DNA of 64,000 nt from Actinoallomurus liliacearum (GTDB taxonomy: Bacteria > Actinomycetota > Actinomycetes > Streptosporangiales > Streptosporangiaceae), in contig NZ_BAABHJ010000005.1 of the NCBI RefSeq assembly GCF_039542035.1, positions 992,001 to 1,056,000 of the forward strand. Direction: 5' to 3'. This document shows positions 60,465 to 64,000 of the stretch, one piece after another. The position numbers were made by a program, and so were the translations under genes. How positions within the stretch are numbered: the first letter of the stretch is position 1; the number at the start of each line of letters is the position of its first letter. The notes below the pieces were generated by a model. It saw only the letters and a list, made by a program, of their open reading frames with translations, searched no databases and was not told the DNA's origin.

Positions 60465-61606
60465 GGATCGCGATCATCGGGCCCGCGTTCCCGTACAAGG
60501 GCGGTGGGGCCCACCACACGACCGAGCTCGCGCACCGGCTGGCCGCCGCCGGACACGACGTGACCCTGGAGTCGTGGAAGGCGCAGTATCCGTCCTTCCT
60601 CTACCCGGGCGAGCAGACGATCGCGACTCCGGAGGGCGAGCCGTTCCCCGGCACCCGGCACGCGCTGGCCTGGTACCGCCCGGACGGCTGGCTGCGCATC
60701 GGCCGCCGCCTGCGCGCCCAGGACCTCGTCATCCTCGTCGTGCTCTCGCCCGTGCAGGTCCCGGCCTACCTCGGCATGCTGCTGGGCCTGGGCGGCCGGG
60801 ACGGCCAGGGCCCGCGCGTCCTGGCGCTGTGCCACAACGTCCTGCCGCACGAGCGCAAGCCGTACGACGTGCCGCTGATGCGCCGGCTGCTGACGGGCGT
60901 CGACGGCGCCCTGGTGCACTCCGCCCAGCAGGCGCAGCTCGCCCGCGATCTGGCGCCGGGCACGGCGGTCCGCACGGCCGTGCTGCCCGCGCACCTGCCG
61001 ACGCCCCCCCAGGGGACCAGAGTGTTCACGGGCGCGCCAGAGGGCCCTCACGAGCGTCTGCTGTTCTTCGGCATGGTCCGGCCGTACAAGGGCCTGGACG
61101 TGCTGCTGCGGGCGCTCGCGCGGGTGGACGGCGTCGCGCTGACCGTGGCGGGGGAGTTCTGGGGCGGCGCGGACGAGACCCGCGCGCTGATCTCCTCGCT
61201 GGGACTGGAGGAGCGGGTGGAGCTGCGGCCGGGATACGTGCCGGCCGCCGAGGTGCCGGAGCTGTTCGCCGGCGCCGACGCGCTCGTCCTGCCCTACCGG
61301 ACCGCGACGGCCTCGCAGAACGTCTTCATGGCGTACGAGCACGGCATCCCCGTGATCGCCACACGCGCCGGCACCCTCGCGGACCACGTCCGGGAGGGCG
61401 TCGACGGGGTGCTGTGCGAGCCGGACGACGTCGACTCGCTGACCGAGGCGCTGAGCCGCTTCTACGCGCCGGGCGAGCCGGCGCGGCTGCGGGCGGGCGT
61501 GCGGCCCGTCGACTCCGAGCCGCACTGGACCGCCTACCTCGAGCAGCTCCTCACAGCCGGCCCGCTCATGCCGAGCGGGGCCGACGGTGAGGCGCGGTCG
61601 GCCTAG
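60461..61606 (+). CDS. glycosyltransferase family 4
   Basis: GT-B enzyme of 381 residues. MRIAIIGPAFPYKGGGAHHTTELAHRLAAAGHDVTLESW is the acceptor-side fold with the glycine-rich loop. LLFFGMVRPYKGLDVLLRALARVDGVALTVAGEFWGG and YRTATASQNVFMAYEHGIPVIATRAGTLADHVREGVDGVL form the donor domain, with the conserved Glu region. The GTG at 60461 overlaps the upstream stop, so it is translationally coupled to the polyprenyl-phosphate GT2. Convergent with thioredoxin, with stops two bases apart. Confidence 0.9.
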   Translation: MRIAIIGPAFPYKGGGAHHTTELAHRLAAAGHDVTLESWKAQYPSFLYPGEQTIATPEGEPFPGTRHALAWYRPDGWLRIGRRLRAQDLVILVVLSPVQVPAYLGMLLGLGGRDGQGPRVLALCHNVLPHERKPYDVPLMRRLLTGVDGALVHSAQQAQLARDLAPGTAVRTAVLPAHLPTPPQGTRVFTGAPEGPHERLLFFGMVRPYKGLDVLLRALARVDGVALTVAGEFWGGADETRALISSLGLEERVELRPGYVPAAEVPELFAGADALVLPYRTATASQNVFMAYEHGIPVIATRAGTLADHVREGVDGVLCEPDDVDSLTEALSRFYAPGEPARLRAGVRPVDSEPHWTAYLEQLLTAGPLMPSGADGEARSA

Positions 61607-61608
61607 GA

Positions 61609-61947
61609 CTAGCCGATGTGCGGCGTGATCGACTTGAGCAGGGCGCGCTTGGGCTTGGCGCCGGTGATCTGCTCGACGACCTCGCCGCCCTTGAACAGCA
61701 GGAGGGTCGGCAGGCCGAGCACGTTGTACTTGCCCGGGGTCGCCTGGTTCGCGTCGTAGTCGAGCTTGGCGATCTTGAGCTTGCCGGCGTACTCGGCGGC
61801 GATCTCGTCCAGGATCGGCGCGATCATGCGGCACGGCCCGCACCACGACGCCCAGAAGTCCACCAGCACGGGCGTGTCGCTGGCCAGGACCTCCTGGTCG
61901 AAGGTCGCGTCGGTCACGGTGATGGGTTCGGTGGCCACGCCAGCCAT
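61609..61947 (-). CDS. trxA: thioredoxin
   Basis: Classical thioredoxin of 112 residues with the redox pair in FWASWCGPCRMIAP, the cis-proline in GLPTLLLFKGGEVVEQ and normal length. It reduces disulfides of cytoplasmic proteins using thioredoxin reductase, which is not in this window. The ATG at 61947 has GGAAGGAGAG just ahead; an upstream frame to 61992 lacks such a site. It sits alone among envelope genes, and a link to them is not evident. Confidence 0.95.
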   Translation of the reverse strand: MAGVATEPITVTDATFDQEVLASDTPVLVDFWASWCGPCRMIAPILDEIAAEYAGKLKIAKLDYDANQATPGKYNVLGLPTLLLFKGGEVVEQITGAKPKRALLKSITPHIG

Positions 61948-62037
61948 TATCTCTCCTTCCGGTACGCCGCCGAGTGCGGCGTCGGGCGACACGGATCACA
62001 AGGCCGGTGGCCCTGGCGATATTCCAGCGGGCAGAGA

Positions 62038-62985
62038 TTAGTCGACCGGGCCGGCGACCGGCTCCACTTCGTCCTCCGCGAGGACGGGGTGTCGGGTACC
62101 CAGGAGTACGGCGGCGCCCGCCCACGCGAGGTCCGCGACCGTGAGCACGACGCGGGAGGCGAGCGCGACGACCAGCGGCGCGCCGGCCGCCGGCAGCACC
62201 GGCCCCAGCGTCACGGTCAGCGCGGCCTCCCGCACGCCCACGCCGCCCGGCGCGATGATGATGATGAAACCGGCCGTGAAAGCGAGGGCGTACGCCCCGG
62301 TGGCCAGGAAGAGGCCGTGCCCGCCGGCCGCCCGCACGAGCAGCCACGTGTGCGCGCCGAACAGCAGCCAGCCCACCGCCGTCCAGGCCACCGCGCGGGC
62401 CATCGTGCCGAGCCCGGCGGCGCGGGCCAGCGGCGGTCGGCGCACCAGGCGCAGCGCGCGGTTCAGCGCGAACGCCAGGATCCGCGGGTGCAGCATGGCG
62501 AGGAAGATCGGCGCGAGGGCGAGCAGCCACCAGTAGCGGCGGGTGGCGTCCGGCGAGGTCAGCGGTAGCGTCACGGCGGCGACCGCGCAGCCGGTGGCGA
62601 CCGTGGTGGCCATGGACAGCACGCCGGCGCTCGCGCCGCGATCGCGCGGCACCCGGTGCTCCTTGGCCAGCTCCATCTGGGCGACCAGCGCCCACACCGA
62701 CCCGGGGATGTACTTGCCGAGCTGGGAGACGAAGTAGATCCGCACCGCGGCCCGCAGCGGCAGCGGCGAGCCCAGGCCGGCCAGCAGGCGGCGCCACGCG
62801 AGCATCCACGCCCCGAGGCCGAGCACGCCCGCCAGCAGTGCGGCACCGGCGTACGGCCAGGACAGCCGGGTCAGGGCGTCGCGCGTGTCGTCCCAGCGGG
62901 CGAACAGCCCATAGCCGCAGAAACCGAGCGCGACGACGACCAGGGCGACGCGCGCCAGGCGGCTCGCTCGCAGGCGGGAGATCAC
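62038..62985 (-). CDS. YbhN/UPF0104 family membrane protein (LPG synthase TM-like)
   Basis: Polytopic membrane protein of 315 residues with about eight helices, matching the lysylphosphatidylglycerol_TM/UPF0104 fold (family landmarks YFVSQLGKYIPGSVWALVAQMELAKEHRVPRDRGASAGVLSMA pattern and IIIAPGGVGVREAAL). The aminoacyl-transferase domain of MprF is missing. Members act in lipid or lipid-linked intermediate movement, with the details unknown. The GTG at 62985 is used. It is divergent from a methyltransferase and sits in the envelope locus, so a flippase-like role there is an attractive but unproven idea. Confidence 0.85.
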   Translation of the reverse strand: MISRLRASRLARVALVVVALGFCGYGLFARWDDTRDALTRLSWPYAGAALLAGVLGLGAWMLAWRRLLAGLGSPLPLRAAVRIYFVSQLGKYIPGSVWALVAQMELAKEHRVPRDRGASAGVLSMATTVATGCAVAAVTLPLTSPDATRRYWWLLALAPIFLAMLHPRILAFALNRALRLVRRPPLARAAGLGTMARAVAWTAVGWLLFGAHTWLLVRAAGGHGLFLATGAYALAFTAGFIIIIAPGGVGVREAALTVTLGPVLPAAGAPLVVALASRVVLTVADLAWAGAAVLLGTRHPVLAEDEVEPVAGPVD

Positions 62986-63067
62986 CCCGCCAGACTAGTC
63001 GGTACGCGCCGATGAACACTCGGTGATCAGCGGGTACACAGTCCGCCGGGGCCGTAAAGTGAACGCG

Positions 63068-63775
63068 ATGAAACTCAACGACGCGAAGGCCTTCGTCGGC
63101 CACCAGGTGCACGTGTGCCGTTTCCGCGAGGCCGGGACCCTCCTGCGCTGGATGGGCGACGACCTGCGCGGCAAGCGAGTGCTCGACGTGGCCGGCGGCG
63201 ACGGCTACTGGGCCGGGCAGGCCCGCAAGCGCGGCGCGCACGCGGTCTCGATCGACCTGGCGCGCGGCAAGATGCTGTACGGCCGGACGCTGAAGCACCC
63301 GCCGGCCCTGATCGAGTGCGACGCGCTGAAGCTGCCCTTCGCCGACGGCACCTTCGACGCGGTCCTGTCGGTGTGCGCGATCGAGCACTTCGACGACGGC
63401 GGCACGGCGCTGGACGAGATGTCGCGGATCCTGAAGCCGGGCGGCGAGCTGTTCATGTCCGCCGACGTGCTCAGCCGGTCGCGTGAGTGGCCCAAGCTCC
63501 GTGCGGCGCACTGCGCGAAGTACCACGTGCAGCACACCTACACGCATGAAAGCCTCGGGCAGCTGCTGGCCGACCGCGGGATGGAGCTCGCCGAGTACTC
63601 CTACCAGTTCCGCACCAAGGCGACCGAGCGTCTCTACCTCTCGCTGTCGGCGTACGGCGGCCGGGCCGGGTTCAACGCCGCCGCGCCGCTCACCCCCCTG
63701 GTCGCGCTCGCCGACCGGCGGAGCCCGAACGATCGCGGCAGCATCGTCCTCATCAGGGCGCGCAAGAAGGGCTGA
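63068..63775 (+). CDS. class I SAM-dependent methyltransferase
   Basis: Methyltransferase of 235 residues. Motif I is VLDVAGGDGYWAGQ, followed by HAVSIDLARGKML for the ribose-binding acid, and VLSVCAIEHFDDGGTALDEMSRILKPGGELFMSADV is motifs II-III of the Methyltransf_11 type. It probably methylates a sugar, lipid or small metabolite of the envelope locus, since glycosyltransferase genes flank it. The ATG at 63068 (MKLNDAKAFVGHQV) fits the family better than upstream starts. Confidence 0.88.
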   Translation: MKLNDAKAFVGHQVHVCRFREAGTLLRWMGDDLRGKRVLDVAGGDGYWAGQARKRGAHAVSIDLARGKMLYGRTLKHPPALIECDALKLPFADGTFDAVLSVCAIEHFDDGGTALDEMSRILKPGGELFMSADVLSRSREWPKLRAAHCAKYHVQHTYTHESLGQLLADRGMELAEYSYQFRTKATERLYLSLSAYGGRAGFNAAAPLTPLVALADRRSPNDRGSIVLIRARKKG

Positions 63776-63865
63776 CGTCCCCCTGTCGACGATCGATCGG
63801 CGTAGGCTTCCGATCGGGAGTGATCCCGACCACATTGGCACCGGACGGAGGGGGCGACTGACACC

Positions 63866-64000
63866 GTGGTGCCTCGTGTGCTGATCGACGCGACCGCCAT
63901 AGCCGCCGACCGCGGCGCGCTCGGCCGCTACGTCGACGGGCTGATCGGCGCGCTGCACCGCGCGGACGCCGATCTGGCCGTCGTCTGCCAGCGGTCGGAC
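63866..64000 (+). CDS. glycosyltransferase (GT4-like), partial at window end
   Basis: The first 45 codons of a gene that leaves the window. They read VPRVLIDATAIAADRGALGRYVDGLIGALHRADADLAVVCQR, the N-terminal strand, loop and helix of a GT4 glycosyltransferase (compare the RGxGRY-type loops of such enzymes). The start may be either of two adjacent GTG codons, 63866 or 63869; GGAGG lies rather far upstream. Length and donor domain cannot be seen. Confidence 0.7.
   Translation, partial: MVPRVLIDATAIAADRGALGRYVDGLIGALHRADADLAVVCQRSD

Noticed and set aside
60236..63958. Open frame of about 1240 codons on the minus strand
   Set aside because: It runs antisense to well-supported glycosyltransferase and methyltransferase genes and through thioredoxin and the YbhN-like gene in another frame; such long frames are common in GC-rich DNA.

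Overview
The window is a chromosomal segment of a very GC-rich actinomycete. Supporting signs are GC-biased third codon positions, frequent GTG/TTG starts, ATGA-type overlaps, an IdeR/DmdR-type iron box, LytR-CpsA-Psr proteins and a HelD-like RNA polymerase motor. The XRE-TPR/GntR/NUDIX regulatory locus and several gene neighbourhoods suggest Streptosporangiales (Thermomonosporaceae-like), but that placement is a guess. I see no rRNA, tRNA, CRISPR array, insertion sequence, integrase or phage gene.

Region 1 (0-4.1 kb) holds a methyltransferase, a pentapeptide-repeat protein, a hypothetical protein, and an iron-storage set on the minus strand: bfd, bfr and a DUF2786 gene. A near-consensus iron box sits on the -10 element ahead of bfd. 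Region 2 (4.2-10.3 kb) is a tightly coupled glgX-treY-treZ operon that turns glycogen or maltodextrin into trehalose. Region 3 (10.3-24.1 kb) is mainly regulatory: a GntR-like/XRE-TPR/NUDIX locus (the NUDIX gene carries a -1 frameshift), a LuxR-type ATPase regulator, a GlxA-type AraC regulator with a quinone-oxidoreductase-like enzyme, a TetR gene divergent from a metallo-hydrolase, and a two-component system.

Region 4 (23.6-29.8 kb) is conserved housekeeping: GtrA, purK, purE, an acyl-CoA dehydrogenase and a UDP-glucose dehydrogenase. As I remember it, this resembles the gtrA/purK/purE/fadE25 neighbourhood of mycobacteria. Region 5 (29.8-40.9 kb) contains a STAS protein, a membrane protein, an LCP ligase, a GT2 enzyme, an IspD/TarI-family cytidylyltransferase and then a six-gene coupled operon: CDP-alcohol phosphotransferase with a degenerate nucleotidyltransferase domain, DUF5941, an intact LicC-like cytidylyltransferase, a glycerol-1-phosphate-dehydrogenase-like enzyme, a second CDP-alcohol phosphotransferase, and a GT2. 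Together these predict a CDP-alcohol pathway that builds a phosphodiester-linked lipid or surface glycan. It is the best candidate here for an undescribed system.

Region 6 (41.2-46.1 kb) has an XRE regulator whose frame runs antisense into a HelD-like motor gene, followed by a membrane-anchored beta-propeller protein. Region 7 (46.1-64 kb) is a cell-envelope polysaccharide locus: several GT4 enzymes, UDP-HexNAc dehydrogenase plus UDP-GlcNAc 2-epimerase (a UDP-ManNAcA route), a double-domain glycosyltransferase, an acyltransferase, a second LCP ligase with its TIGR03089 neighbour, a GT-C-like membrane protein with a polyprenyl-phosphate GT2, thioredoxin, a YbhN/UPF0104 membrane protein, a methyltransferase and a glycosyltransferase cut by the window edge. 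Two sugar-acid dehydrogenases and two LCP ligases point to an acidic wall-linked glycopolymer.
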